DNA from: Pseudomonadota bacterium
Lineage (GTDB): Bacteria > Pseudomonadota > Alphaproteobacteria > Reyranellales > Reyranellaceae
Direction of reading: 5' to 3'
Assembly (NCBI GenBank): GCA_018240685.1
Contig: JAFEFG010000006.1
Location: forward strand, 1-64,000
Length of the DNA stretch: 64,000 bases
Below are positions 1 to 10,405 of this stretch, piece by piece (within the stretch, counting starts at the first letter, position 1; each line of letters opens with the position of its first letter). The notes under the pieces were generated by a model. That model was not told the DNA's origin. It did not search any database and saw only the letters and a program-made list of their open reading frames with translations. Both the position numbers and the translations under genes were made by a program.

Positions 1-57
1 GGCATCAAGCTTGATGCCGGGTCCGTCGCCGCCATCGACAAGGCCAGCGCGCCATAA
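1..57 (+). CDS. 3' end of an unidentified gene
   Basis: An open frame runs in from the left edge and stops at TAA (55-57), giving 18 C-terminal residues ending KASAP. The leucine/alanine pattern (KLDAGSVAAIDKA) resembles the C-terminal helix of aldo/keto reductases, but this is far too short to identify. The next gene starts 84 bases downstream on the same strand. Confidence 0.35.
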   Translation, partial: GIKLDAGSVAAIDKASAP

Positions 58-141
58 GGCGCGGGCATCGCGGACAGGGCGTCATCCTCGGCTCGGCAGA
101 GGATGACGCCAACAGGGAAATCCAGGGAGCGACCGACCGCC

Positions 142-1218
142 ATGCTCGTATTCCGCCAGCTCTTCGATCCGACCTCCTCGACCTACACCTATCTGCTGGG
201 TGACAGCGTGTCCGGCGAGGCGGTGCTGATCGATCCGGTCTTCGAACAGGTCCGCCGCGATGCCGCGCTGATTACCGAGCTCGGGCTCAAGCTCCTGTGG
301 ACGCTCGAGACCCATGTCCATGCCGATCACGTCACCGGCGCCTGGCTGCTGAAGCAGAGGCTGGGAAGCCATATCGCCCTCGCGGCCGCAAGCGGCGCCG
401 CTGGCGCCGACCGCTTCCTGCAGGACGGCGAACGCGTTGCCTTCGGCAAGCGCTCGCTGGAGGTGCGGGCCACGCCCGGCCACACCAACGGCTGCCTGAC
501 CTACGTGCTCGACGACGAGAGCATGGCGTTCACCGGCGATTGCATACTGATCCGCGGGTCGGGCCGCACCGACTTCCAGCAGGGCGATGCGCGCGCCCTC
601 TATCGCTCGGTGCGCGCCCGCATCTTTTCGCTGCCCGATTCGTGTCTTCTCTATCCCGGCCACGACTATCGCGGCCTCACCGTCACCAGCGTCGGCGAGG
701 AGAAGAAGTACAATCCGCGGCTGGGCGGGGAGATCGGCGAAGCCGATTTCGCCGGCTACATGAAGAACCTCGACCTGCCGCATCCCAAGAAGATCGACGA
801 GGCGGTGCCGGCGAATCTGCGCTGTGGCCAGCCCGTCGCGGCGGACGCCGCGCCCGCCGCCGAGCCGTCCTGGGCGCCGCTGCGCTTCACCTTCAGTGGC
901 GTGTGGGAGGTCGAACCCCACTGGCTCGAGGAGAATCTCGGCAAGGTCCGCGTGATCGACGTGCGCGAGCCGGACGAGTTCGCGGGGCCGCTGGGCCACA
1001 TCCGCGGCGCGACGCTTGTGCCGCTGGGCGAACTTGCGCAGCGCGCCAAGGAGCTGCCCAAGGACAAGCCGATCGTCGCCGTCTGCCGCGCCGGCAGCCG
1101 CTCGGCCCATGCCACGGCGATCCTGCAGAAAGCCGGCTTCACGGATGTCGCCAACCTGCCGGGCGGCATGCTGCGCTGGCGCGGCGAGGGCCGCAGCGTG
1201 GAAGGCGGCGCGCTTTAG
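142..1218 (+). CDS. Persulfide dioxygenase-rhodanese fusion
   Basis: A 358-residue cytosolic enzyme of sulfide detoxification. Residues 1-230 are an ETHE1-like metallo-beta-lactamase domain with the metal motif H58-x-H60-x-D62-H63, H114 in TPGHTNG, D133 in TGD and H174 in YPGHDY; ETHE1-type enzymes oxidise glutathione persulfide to sulfite using a single iron. Residues 250-358 are a rhodanese domain with catalytic C315 in the loop CRAGSRS. The fusion (PRF type, known from Burkholderia) would couple sulfite formation with sulfur transfer between thiosulfate and glutathione. ATG 142 was chosen because MLVFRQLFD is the usual family start and a GGGAG-like site precedes it; an in-frame upstream start at 103 would add 13 unlikely residues. 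It converges on the next gene with 25 bases between them. Confidence 0.9.
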   Translation: MLVFRQLFDPTSSTYTYLLGDSVSGEAVLIDPVFEQVRRDAALITELGLKLLWTLETHVHADHVTGAWLLKQRLGSHIALAAASGAAGADRFLQDGERVAFGKRSLEVRATPGHTNGCLTYVLDDESMAFTGDCILIRGSGRTDFQQGDARALYRSVRARIFSLPDSCLLYPGHDYRGLTVTSVGEEKKYNPRLGGEIGEADFAGYMKNLDLPHPKKIDEAVPANLRCGQPVAADAAPAAEPSWAPLRFTFSGVWEVEPHWLEENLGKVRVIDVREPDEFAGPLGHIRGATLVPLGELAQRAKELPKDKPIVAVCRAGSRSAHATAILQKAGFTDVANLPGGMLRWRGEGRSVEGGAL

Positions 1219-1243
1219 GAGAAGCACGCGCCGCCGCTGCGGC

Positions 1244-2809
1244 TCATTGCTTCTCGACGTTCCAGAACACCGGGATTGGGCTGGTGACGACGCCCGTGAG
1301 GCCGCGCGTCGCAGTCGGCAGGGTGTATTGGCCCAGCGGGACGTGCGTGCCGACCTCCATGGCGCGTGCCTGGAGTTCGGCAGCGATCTTCTTGCGGCTG
1401 TCCAGGTCCGGAGCGCGGGCGAAGGCATCGCGCAGCTGCTCGACCTTCTCGTCGCAGGGCCAGCCGAAAGCCGCCTTGTCGCAAGAGGCGTTCACCATCG
1501 TGTTCGTGAGCGGATTCATCATGTCGATCGATAGCCAGGCGGTCATGAATCCGCTCCAGCCGCCTTCGGACGGAGGACCTTTGCGCAGCCGCCGCGACAC
1601 GATGGACTGGAAGTCGAGCGGCACCATCTCAACCTTGAAACCGCCCCGTTCGAGCAGCGACTTGGCGATCGGACCGGCATTGGTCAGAACGTTGATGTCG
1701 GTCGTGTGCAGCAGCACGACGGGCGTGCCGTCATAACCAGCTTCCTTCAGCAACTCCTTCGACTTGGCGAAGTTCGCATCGAGCAGCCCGTCCGTGCCGG
1801 CGCTGCCTTCCAGCGGCGTGCCGCACACGAACATCGCCTTGCAGACGCGGTAGTAGGCAGGATCGCCAACGACGCCTTCCAGGAACTCTTTCGAGGTGAA
1901 GGCATACATCGCGGCGCGCCGGATCTTGGGATTGTCGAACGGCGGCTGCAGCCAGTTCCAGCGGAAGTCGTATTGCGCCCCGATCGTGTTGTAGACCTTG
2001 ACCGTGACGCTCTTGTCGGACTTGAGGAGCGGCAGCAGGTCGTGCGGCGGCGCCTCGATATAGTCGATCTCGCCCGCCAGCAGCGCGTTGACCGCGGTCA
2101 TATGGTCGGAGATGGCCAGCCACTCGACGCGATCGACCTTCGGCACCTTGCCGCCGGCCAGTCCCGAGGCCGGTTCGGCGCGCGGCTTGTAGTCCGGGTT
2201 GCGCACATAGACGATCTTCTCGCCGGGCTTCCATTCGTCCTTCTTGAAGATGAACGGACCCGATCCGACGATCTCGGTGATCTGTGTTCCCGGGGCAGTC
2301 AGGGCGATCCGCTTGGGCATCATGAAGGGTACGGACGATCCGGGCTTGGCCAGCGAATCGAGCACGAGGCCATAGGGCTCCTTCAAGGTCATTCGGAAGG
2401 TCTTGTCGTTCACGACTTCCATTGTGCTCACGAAACTCATGAGCTTCTGGCCGGTGAAGTCCTTGGCGCCCCAGCGCTTCAGCGAGGCGATGCAGTCCTC
2501 GCTGGTGACCGGAAGGCCGTCATGCCACTTCAGCCCGTCGCGCAGGGTGAAGGTATAGACCAGCCGGTCGGGGCTGATTTCCCAGTGGTCGACCATCTGC
2601 GGCTGGACCTGCAGCTTCTCGTCCATCGCGAACAGCGTATCCCACACCATGTAGCCGTGGTTGCGCACGATGTTGGCGGTGGTCCAGATCGGGTCGAGGA
2701 TCTTGATGTCGGAATGCATCACCGCCCGGATCGTCTTCGTCTGGGCGAGCGCCGGGCAAACAGCCAGCAGCGCGGCGACGAGCGCCGCCGCGATAACACG
2801 CAATTTCAT
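1244..2809 (-). CDS. ABC substrate-binding protein, family 5 (peptide/nickel type)
   Basis: A 521-residue periplasmic binding protein of the extracellular solute-binding protein family 5 (DppA/OppA/NikA fold). It starts with a Sec signal peptide (MKLRVI, hydrophobic core, cleavage near PALAQ) and has the family hallmarks: an early hydrophobic strand with DPIWTT, the YTFTLRDGLKWHDG segment and the length. No permease or ATPase of a peptide-type importer lies nearby, so it is an orphan that must use components encoded elsewhere. It follows the 2833-3915 oxygenase on the same strand after 23 bases and is probably co-transcribed with it. This suggests, but does not show, that the two share a substrate. 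The ligand cannot be read from the sequence. Confidence 0.88.
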   Translation of the reverse strand: MKLRVIAAALVAALLAVCPALAQTKTIRAVMHSDIKILDPIWTTANIVRNHGYMVWDTLFAMDEKLQVQPQMVDHWEISPDRLVYTFTLRDGLKWHDGLPVTSEDCIASLKRWGAKDFTGQKLMSFVSTMEVVNDKTFRMTLKEPYGLVLDSLAKPGSSVPFMMPKRIALTAPGTQITEIVGSGPFIFKKDEWKPGEKIVYVRNPDYKPRAEPASGLAGGKVPKVDRVEWLAISDHMTAVNALLAGEIDYIEAPPHDLLPLLKSDKSVTVKVYNTIGAQYDFRWNWLQPPFDNPKIRRAAMYAFTSKEFLEGVVGDPAYYRVCKAMFVCGTPLEGSAGTDGLLDANFAKSKELLKEAGYDGTPVVLLHTTDINVLTNAGPIAKSLLERGGFKVEMVPLDFQSIVSRRLRKGPPSEGGWSGFMTAWLSIDMMNPLTNTMVNASCDKAAFGWPCDEKVEQLRDAFARAPDLDSRKKIAAELQARAMEVGTHVPLGQYTLPTATRGLTGVVTSPIPVFWNVEKQ

Positions 2810-2832
2810 CGGTCGGGTCCGTTCGTGGGGGA

Positions 2833-3915
2833 TCAGCTCTTCCAGCGGGCCGTTGCGCGGGCACCGGGGGTGATTTCGGTGTCGGCCGGCGCCGCCACCT
2901 TGGCCATGTGATTGTAGCGCTGGGCCGCGAACCACAGCGCATAGTCGCCGAACTTGATGGGCGGATACTTGGCCGGCTTGTCCGCCGACTGGCAGCTCGG
3001 CAGGCATTCGATCATCGTGTCGTGGTCGGGATCGCAGAAGAACGGGATGGCGTAGCGAAGCGTGCCCGAGACGTTGCGGACGCGGTGCGGCGTCGACAGG
3101 AACCGTTCGTTGCTCCAGCGATGCAGGATGTCGCCGCCGTTGACGACATAGGCGCCCTCGACATAGGGCGCATCCATCCACCGCCCGTCGGGCAGCAGGA
3201 TCGACAGGCCCTGGACCTTGTTGGGCGGCAGCAGCGTCATGAAGCCGGAATCGGTATGCGGCACCAGACTGGCGACCGTCTCGTCGCCGGCATCGATCCG
3301 AGGATAGCGCGACATGCGCAGGATCATGTGCGGCTTGGCGAAAGAGGAGTCGAAGAATGTCTCCGGCAGATCGAGTGCCAGCGCATAGAGCTTCACCAGC
3401 TTCCGGCACAGCGCCTCGACCGCCTGCATGTATTCCAGCACATTCTCGCGGAAGCCCGGCAGGTTGGCCGGCCACTTGTTCGGGGCATGGAAGCGGCGGT
3501 TCGCCAGCACATCGGGATCGTCGGCAGCGCGCTCGCGGCGCAGGAAGTAGGCCTCGTTCTGGCTCGGCTTCTTGTTCTGCGCGAGCGCGTTCGGCGGTGC
3601 CTTGTCCTGAATCGGCATGTAGCCAATGGTGTGCTCGTCGACCTTGACCGCGAGCTTCTCGTCCATCGGCTGGGCATGAAAGCGGGCGGCCTCATCGTAG
3701 GTCCGGTCGATCAGCGACTGCGGGATGCCGTGGCCGACCAGATAGTAGAAGCCGACATTCTCGAAGGCATAGCGAAGCTGCGCGGCAGCCACTTCCGCGG
3801 CCCCGGGCTTGCCGGCAAGGAAGTCCGAAACATCGAGCAGCGGAATCTCTCCGCCGATCATGATGGGCGGCGCCACCGCGATCGAACCCGTGGACTTGAT
3901 CGCTTCTTGCTGCAT
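2833..3915 (-). CDS. Isopenicillin-N-synthase-like 2-oxoglutarate/Fe(II) oxygenase
   Basis: A 360-residue non-heme iron oxygenase of the IPNS/ACC-oxidase/gibberellin-oxidase superfamily, presumably cytosolic. The N-terminal DIOX_N region is seen as IPLLDVSDF and GFYYLVGHGIP (residues 24-65). The iron triad is H220 and D222 (HTDSG) plus H277 (STPHRV). R287 in RYAIPFF is the 2-oxoglutarate anchor, with Ala where many members have Ser. The start is ATG 3915; an in-frame TTG 18 bases upstream is less likely. It is the first gene of a two-gene unit with the downstream binding protein and is divergent from the SDR at 4028. The substrate is unknown; ring or side-chain oxidation of an imported small acid is an inference from the neighbour. 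Confidence 0.87.
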   Translation of the reverse strand: MQQEAIKSTGSIAVAPPIMIGGEIPLLDVSDFLAGKPGAAEVAAAQLRYAFENVGFYYLVGHGIPQSLIDRTYDEAARFHAQPMDEKLAVKVDEHTIGYMPIQDKAPPNALAQNKKPSQNEAYFLRRERAADDPDVLANRRFHAPNKWPANLPGFRENVLEYMQAVEALCRKLVKLYALALDLPETFFDSSFAKPHMILRMSRYPRIDAGDETVASLVPHTDSGFMTLLPPNKVQGLSILLPDGRWMDAPYVEGAYVVNGGDILHRWSNERFLSTPHRVRNVSGTLRYAIPFFCDPDHDTMIECLPSCQSADKPAKYPPIKFGDYALWFAAQRYNHMAKVAAPADTEITPGARATARWKS

Positions 3916-4027
3916 CGCGGAACCCCAACTCAATACGATTTACTGCGAGCGATGTTGCAATAAATGCGCCATTGGTTGCTTCTGTTGTTTGTGTCACACA
4001 GTTGCAGACGAGCTTGGAGGATATCGC
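3916..4027. promoter_or_regulatory. Divergent promoter region of oxygenase and SDR
   Basis: These 112 bases separate two divergent genes and must hold both promoters. A perfect short palindrome TGTGTCACACA lies at 3990-4000, and the SDR ribosome site TTGGAGGA ends about 7 bases before its ATG. No regulator gene adjoins the pair, so the palindrome has no obvious cognate protein. Assignment as an operator is tentative. Confidence 0.4.
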
Positions 4028-4798
4028 ATGGCATCGCCGCTTTTCGACCTGACAGGGAAGGTCGCCATCGTCACCGGATCGAGCAAGGGCATCGGCAAGT
4101 CGATCGCGCTGCACCTGGCGCTGCAGGGTGCCAAGGTCGTTGTCTCGAGCCGTAAGGCGCCGGCCTGCGAGGAAGCGGCGGCGGAGATCCGCAAGGCAGG
4201 CGGCCACGCCACCGTCATTCCCTGCAACATTTCCGATAAGGCGCAGTGTCAGAACCTGATCGCCGAGACGCGCAAGCAGCTCGGGCCGATCGACATCCTC
4301 GTCTGCAACGCGGCGTCGAACCCGTATTACGGGCCGACCGAGAAGATGCCGGACGAGGCCTTCATGAAGATCATGCAGAACAACATCCTCAGCAATATTT
4401 GGCTGATCACCGGGTGCCTGCCGGACATGCGCGCCAAGAAGGACGGCTCGATCATCATCGTCTCGTCGATCGGCGGCCTGCGCGGCACGCCGGTGATCGG
4501 CGCCTACGGCATCTCCAAGGCCGCCGACATGCAGCTCGCGCGCAACCTCGCGACCGAGCTCGGGCCGGACAACATCCGCATCAACACGATCGCGCCCGGC
4601 CTCGTGAAGACCGACTTCGCCAAGGCGTTGTGGGACAATCCCGAATATCTCGACAAGCGTCTGCAGAGCGCGCCGCTGCGCCGCATCGGCGAACCAGACG
4701 ATATCGGCGGCATCGCGGTGATGCTGGCTGGCAAGGCGGGGGCGTTCATCACCGGCCAGACCATCGTTGCCGATGCCGGCGTGACGATCGGAAGCTGA
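4028..4798 (+). CDS. SDR family NAD(P)-dependent oxidoreductase
   Basis: A 256-residue classical short-chain dehydrogenase/reductase. It has the cofactor motif TGSSKGIG near residue 17, CNAAS in place of the usual NNAG, and the catalytic Ser (VSSIGG) with the pair Y-G-I-S-K around residue 157. The C-terminal PGLVKTDFA and GRIGEPDDIG-like (RRIGEPDDIG) segments are typical of the FabG-like group. The start is set by a strong GGAGG upstream of ATG 4028. The gene stands alone, divergent from the oxygenase pair and convergent with the LysR gene. The substrate is unknown; reduction or oxidation of a hydroxyacyl or cyclic alcohol is all the family allows. Confidence 0.9.
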   Translation: MASPLFDLTGKVAIVTGSSKGIGKSIALHLALQGAKVVVSSRKAPACEEAAAEIRKAGGHATVIPCNISDKAQCQNLIAETRKQLGPIDILVCNAASNPYYGPTEKMPDEAFMKIMQNNILSNIWLITGCLPDMRAKKDGSIIIVSSIGGLRGTPVIGAYGISKAADMQLARNLATELGPDNIRINTIAPGLVKTDFAKALWDNPEYLDKRLQSAPLRRIGEPDDIGGIAVMLAGKAGAFITGQTIVADAGVTIGS

Positions 4799-4838
4799 CG
4801 CCGGCGCTCGAGGCGCTCTCCGATTTGCGAACAATCAT

Positions 4839-4865
4839 GCGATCGTCTTGATGAGAGACGATCGC
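4839..4865. terminator. Hairpin between convergent genes (possible terminator)
   Basis: GCGATCGTC (4839-4847) and GACGATCGC (4857-4865) form a perfect 9-bp stem with a 9-base loop. The hairpin lies between the convergent SDR and LysR genes. There is no T-run on either side, so it may only slow or stabilise transcript ends. Confidence 0.45.
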
Positions 4866-4894
4866 GGAAGTCTCGTTGGCGACCGTCGCGCCTT

Positions 4895-5785
4895 TCAGGA
4901 GCCCGCTTCCGAAAGCTTGCCCAGGGCCGAGACGAATGCGCGGGAGGGCGACGAACCTGGCATGTTGGCGGGGATGATCGACTGAAGCTCCTTTGCCAGA
5001 TCGACATCTTCAAGCCGCAGGGCGGCGAGCGTTCGGTGCCGCACTTCCTCGCGCACCGAACTTTCCATCACCAGTGAAATGCCCAGTCCCGCCTTGACGG
5101 CCGCCTTCACCGCGTCCGTGCTTCCAAGCTGGTAGGACGTCGTGAGCTTGGAGGAAGTCACGCCCAGCGCCTTCCTGAGCAATGTGGCGGTGCCGCTGCC
5201 GGGCTCGCCGCCAACCAGCGGCTTCCCGATCAATTCTTCGATCGATACCGTCTTGCGTATGGCCCAAGGGTGGTCCGTCGGCACGATGACGACGAGCGAT
5301 TGGCGGTTCCAGGCCCTGACCTCGAATCCAGGGCGTTCGTCCCACCATTCCATCAGACCCACATCGATCTCGCCCGAGTCCAGTCGATCCGCTGTCTCGG
5401 GATTGGAGCCGATCGTCAGTTCGATGTGCTGGCCGCAGGCTTCGCTCAACTTCTTTATCAGTCCCGGCAGGATGTAGATGCCGATGTTGCTGCTCGCTCC
5501 GACCAGGAGCTTGCCCGTCTTGACGGCGGCCCGGCCTCGGCGATCGACGCGAAGAAGCGCTCTGGCAAAGGGCAGGAACTGGCTCCCGGATTTCGTCGGC
5601 AGACATTGCGCATGTCCGCGGACGACAAGAAGGTCTCCCAGCGCTTCTTCCAGCTTCTTCACCAATTGGGAAACGGTGGGCTGAGCACATCCCAAAGCTG
5701 AGGCGGCCTCCCGAAAGCCGCCGTGGTCGACGACGGCAAGGAACGCCCGCACCTGCGTCAGATTGAGTAGCTCTTCATCCATCAT
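4895..5785 (-). CDS. LysR-family transcriptional regulator
   Basis: A 296-residue LysR-type regulator. Residues 1-65 form the winged helix-turn-helix (LTQVRAFLAVVDHGGFREAA, then AQPTVSQLVKKLE). The rest is the periplasmic-binding-protein-like effector domain, with conserved segments such as LVGASSNIG, SNPETADRL, GEIDVGLMEW and GLGISLVME. It starts at one of two adjacent ATGs (5785 or 5782). It is divergently transcribed from the PhyH dioxygenase/PhnDEC-like operon with about 200 bases between, the standard arrangement for a LysR protein that autoregulates and activates its neighbour. The effector is unknown but is expected to be the imported substrate or its oxidation product. Confidence 0.92.
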   Translation of the reverse strand: MMDEELLNLTQVRAFLAVVDHGGFREAASALGCAQPTVSQLVKKLEEALGDLLVVRGHAQCLPTKSGSQFLPFARALLRVDRRGRAAVKTGKLLVGASSNIGIYILPGLIKKLSEACGQHIELTIGSNPETADRLDSGEIDVGLMEWWDERPGFEVRAWNRQSLVVIVPTDHPWAIRKTVSIEELIGKPLVGGEPGSGTATLLRKALGVTSSKLTTSYQLGSTDAVKAAVKAGLGISLVMESSVREEVRHRTLAALRLEDVDLAKELQSIIPANMPGSSPSRAFVSALGKLSEAGS

Positions 5786-5985
5786 TGCTGACCTGCTCTC
5801 GATCCAAGCATCCGACGGCTCCCAACGCGCTCGGTAGCAGCCACTCAGTATTTGGATTCTGCAATTATTGCGAAAAATCAATCGTATGACTGGCAATATT
5901 TACGATATTTGATTTCATAACACAATTGAAACCTATGAATGATAACGAATGGAGAGAGAACGATGTGAGATGTGAGAGAGGTCAA
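5786..5985. promoter_or_regulatory. LysR/dioxygenase divergent control region with GCAATTATTGC palindrome
   Basis: This 200-base gap is clearly richer in A/T than its surroundings, as expected for two divergent promoters. It holds the dyad GCAAT-T-ATTGC at 5861-5871, which fits inside a T-N11-A LysR box (TGCAATTATTGCGA), and a second AT-rich stretch around 5891-5912 (CAATATTTACGATATTTG) that could be the activation site. The dioxygenase start at 5986 is preceded by GAGAGAGG. No binding data can be inferred beyond the dyad. Confidence 0.5.
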
Positions 5986-7736
<1,751 letters not shown>

Positions 7737-7794
7737 CTTCCGGCGATCCGGAACGACTCATGTGCGCACGGTGGCCAACGGAACAGGCGGCGTG

Positions 7795-8664
7795 ATGATT
7801 TCTCCCTGGGTGTATGAGGAGCCGCGACCCCGGCTCCTGGAGCGTTCCAAGATCATCCGGAACGTTCTGCTCGTTGGCTGCGTGGCGCTGTTCGTCGTCT
7901 TCTGGCGGGAATCCCATGTGGATTTCGCCAAGCTGGCGCAGGGCGTGCCGCGGGTTGCCGGCTGGCTCGTTCAAATGCTGCCGCCTGACACGCGCGGTCT
8001 TCCGGAAGTGCTCGCGGCAGCCTTCGAAACCCTGGCGATGGCGACGATAGGAACCTTGTTCGCCCTCGTCGCCGCTGTGCCGCTTTCGCTTCTCGCGGCA
8101 CGCAACATCTCGCCGCATCCCGCCCTGTACTATGCCGCGCGCGGCATCCTCAACCTCAGTCGTGGCACCGAAACCCTGGTGTTCGCGCTCATCTTCACGG
8201 CGGCGATCGGGTTCGGTCCCTTCACCGGCGTGCTGGCCATCGCCTTCCACATGACCGGCGCGATTGGCAAGATGCTGGCCGATGTCATCGAGCCGGCAGA
8301 CCCCGGTCCGATGGAAGCCGCCGCCCTCAGCGGCGCCAGCCGTCTCAAGGTCCTGCGGTACGCCTTGCTTCCGGACATCATGCCGAACTTCATCGCCGTT
8401 GCGCTCTACATGTGGGAGTTCAGCGTCCGCACGTCGACGGTGCTGGGAATCGTCGGCGCGGGAGGGATCGGGCAGACCCTCAAGAACACCATCGACCTGC
8501 TCGACTTCCCGAAGATGGTGACCGTCCTCGCGGTCATTCTGCTGATGGTCGGCGCGATCGACATGATCAGCGACTTCCTGCGCCGTCGCACCCTTCAGGA
8601 CAGGGCGACCGACACGGCGCGTGTTCCCGTGCGTGTTCGCGAAAAGGAGACGGGCCGTGTTTGA
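7795..8664 (+). CDS. phnE: PhnE-like ABC permease
   Basis: A 289-residue inner-membrane permease of the phosphonate importer family (BPD_transp_1). About six hydrophobic segments are seen, beginning with VLLVGCVALFVVFW. The characteristic PhnE stretch includes RGTETLVFALIF, GPFTGVLAIAFH and the coupling (EAA) region PMEAAALSGASRLKVLRYALLP. ATG 7795 (MISPWV) is preferred; GTG 7762 in the same frame would add 11 residues without an obvious ribosome site. The gene lies 58 bases after the PhnD-like gene and overlaps the ATPase gene by 8 bases, so the three importer genes are one transcription unit in the order D-E-C rather than the common C-D-E. Confidence 0.87.
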   Translation: MISPWVYEEPRPRLLERSKIIRNVLLVGCVALFVVFWRESHVDFAKLAQGVPRVAGWLVQMLPPDTRGLPEVLAAAFETLAMATIGTLFALVAAVPLSLLAARNISPHPALYYAARGILNLSRGTETLVFALIFTAAIGFGPFTGVLAIAFHMTGAIGKMLADVIEPADPGPMEAAALSGASRLKVLRYALLPDIMPNFIAVALYMWEFSVRTSTVLGIVGAGGIGQTLKNTIDLLDFPKMVTVLAVILLMVGAIDMISDFLRRRTLQDRATDTARVPVRVREKETGRV

Positions 8665-9454
8665 TCACGCTGTTGCCGCTTCCGTGGCGCTCGATGCCGA
8701 CCGTGAAGTCCTGTTGAGCCTCCGCGACGTCGGAAAATCGTACGGCAGCACACAGATCCTGCGCCGAATCTCCTTCGACGTGGGCAAAGGAGAATTTGCC
8801 GTCGTCCTGGGACCAAGCGGGTCGGGAAAATCCACGCTGTTCCGATGCATCACCAGGCTGGAGGAACCCTCCGAGGGAACGATTCACTACGAAGGCCTGT
8901 GCGTAAACACGCTCAACCGCAGGGATCTCGCGCATCTTCGATCGCGCATCGGATTCGTCTTTCAGCAATTCAATCTCATCAAGCGTCTGTCCGTGCTCGA
9001 CAATGTTCTCACCGGGCGGCTTGCCCGCGCGCCCTTGTGGCGCGTGACCTGTCGATCCTTCTCCACGGCCGATCGCCAGCTGGCGCTGGGCTGCCTCGAT
9101 GCCGTCGGCATGCTCGAGTTCGCCTATCGGAGGGTCGATGGGCTTTCCGGCGGCCAGCAGCAGCGCGTCGCCATCGCCCGTGCCCTGGCACAGCAAAGTC
9201 ATACCATCATCGCCGACGAACCAATCGCGAGTCTGGATCCGGAATCGGCGCTGCAGGTGATGCAGATCCTCAAGCGTGTTGCCCACGACTATGGGATCAC
9301 GGTGCTGTGCAGCCTGCATCAGGTCGACTACGCCCTGCGAATGGCCGATCGAATAATCGGCATGCAGGCTGGCCGCATCGTCGTCGACAAGCCGGCGCAC
9401 GACGTTTCGGCGGAAGATACCCGCTCCATCTATGCGAGCCTCGGTGCCGGCTGA
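8657..9454 (+). CDS. phnC: PhnC-like ABC transporter ATPase
   Basis: A 265-residue ABC ATPase that powers the adjacent permease. It has Walker A GPSGSGKST, Q-loop FVFQQFNL, signature LSGGQQQR, Walker B TIIADEP with ASLDP, and the H-loop residue in CSLHQ. The start is GTG 8657, inside the end of the permease gene, supported by AAGGAG 8 bases upstream; translational coupling is likely. The closest named family is PhnC (phosphonate/phosphite import). It is the last gene of the LysR-linked operon. Confidence 0.87.
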   Translation: MFDHAVAASVALDADREVLLSLRDVGKSYGSTQILRRISFDVGKGEFAVVLGPSGSGKSTLFRCITRLEEPSEGTIHYEGLCVNTLNRRDLAHLRSRIGFVFQQFNLIKRLSVLDNVLTGRLARAPLWRVTCRSFSTADRQLALGCLDAVGMLEFAYRRVDGLSGGQQQRVAIARALAQQSHTIIADEPIASLDPESALQVMQILKRVAHDYGITVLCSLHQVDYALRMADRIIGMQAGRIVVDKPAHDVSAEDTRSIYASLGAG

Positions 9455-9507
9455 GGCCAATCTTCAGCCCTGTCACGCCCCGCTGTCCGGTTGATGGTCG
9501 GACGGGT

Positions 9508-9519
9508 CCCCCCGGGGGG
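9508..9519. terminator. CCCCCCGGGGGG palindrome after the phn-like operon
   Basis: A perfect 12-base C6G6 palindrome, flanked by partly complementary GACGGGT and GCTCGGAC, lies in the 85-base gap between the convergent phnC-like gene and the dioxygenase gene. It can fold into a very GC-rich hairpin but lacks a T-run, so termination is only a guess. Confidence 0.35.
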
Positions 9520-9539
9520 CTCGGACCAGAGACCTTGAT

Positions 9540-10289
9540 CTAGGCGCCGGCGGGCTTTTTCCTGAACGTCACCACCAGCACGTCGCGATAGGCCGGTTGC
9601 GCCGGATTCTCCGGCACGACCGGCGTCACGCCGTGATAGCAGCGCGAGTCGTCCACCAGCGCCGCATCGAGCGGATCAGTGAGAGTGAAGCTGCCCAGCG
9701 TGCGCTTGTCGAGATCGTGGACGGTGGTCGTGCCGCTCACGATGTTGCGGCGGGTGACCAGCAGCACCATCACGTAGTCGACACCGTCGCGGTGCATGCC
9801 TTCGGGCGTCGGCTTGCCGTGCTCGCCCGATCGCGCCTCGATGCGGAACTGATGCGCTTCCACGTGCCATTCGGCCGCCTCGGGCGCGAGGCGGCTGAAG
9901 AGGGCGCGGCCGTACTCGAGGATGGTGCGGAAACTCGACCCGTCGCTGATCTCGGGTGCGATCGGCTCGAACCAGCGTTCGATGCCGCCGTTCAGCGTGT
10001 TGTAGTTGACGCTCTGATAGTGGGCCTGGTGCGGACTACGCACGATCGGTCCCTGACGCGGCGCCGAAAATACTCCGAAGCGGCGGCGACGGTAGCGACC
10101 GCCATCGCCCATGTAGGTGTCGAGGCCGAGATCGTTCCAGCTCTCGGCGAAGGCCGCCCAATCGCTCAGGGTCCCGAAGCGTCCCAGCGCCGCGCGCATG
10201 TCTGACGCTTCGACGAAGGCATAGCCTGCGCGGGCCAGCGCATTGCGAATGCCCGTGGCGTTTTGAAGTCCGGTACCGATCTCGCTCAT
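9540..10289 (-). CDS. 2OG-Fe dioxygenase of the IDO (amino-acid hydroxylase) family
   Basis: A 249-residue protein of the 2OG-Fe_Oxy_2 family (PF10014), whose characterised members hydroxylate free amino acids such as L-isoleucine (IDO of Bacillus thuringiensis). The iron ligands are H166 and D168 (MHRDGVDYV) and H219 (CYHGV), and a late arginine (AYRDVLVVTF) is placed to bind 2-oxoglutarate. The start is ATG 10289; longer in-frame extensions upstream are GC-rich noise. It is divergent from an ABC importer of the NitT/TauT group with 116 bases between, so a shared promoter region and perhaps a shared substrate are plausible. Which amino acid or amino-sulfonate it acts on cannot be told. Confidence 0.82.
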   Translation of the reverse strand: MSEIGTGLQNATGIRNALARAGYAFVEASDMRAALGRFGTLSDWAAFAESWNDLGLDTYMGDGGRYRRRRFGVFSAPRQGPIVRSPHQAHYQSVNYNTLNGGIERWFEPIAPEISDGSSFRTILEYGRALFSRLAPEAAEWHVEAHQFRIEARSGEHGKPTPEGMHRDGVDYVMVLLVTRRNIVSGTTTVHDLDKRTLGSFTLTDPLDAALVDDSRCYHGVTPVVPENPAQPAYRDVLVVTFRKKPAGA

Positions 10290-10405
10290 GGCCGTCAGCC
10301 TAGCACCACCATCCCAAATTCGGCAGGCGGTGCGCATGAAGGTTTCTAGGGTTGGCGTGCGCCTTGCATTCAATCGACGCCGAGCCTCCTGGGGAGATAC
10401 ATCGC

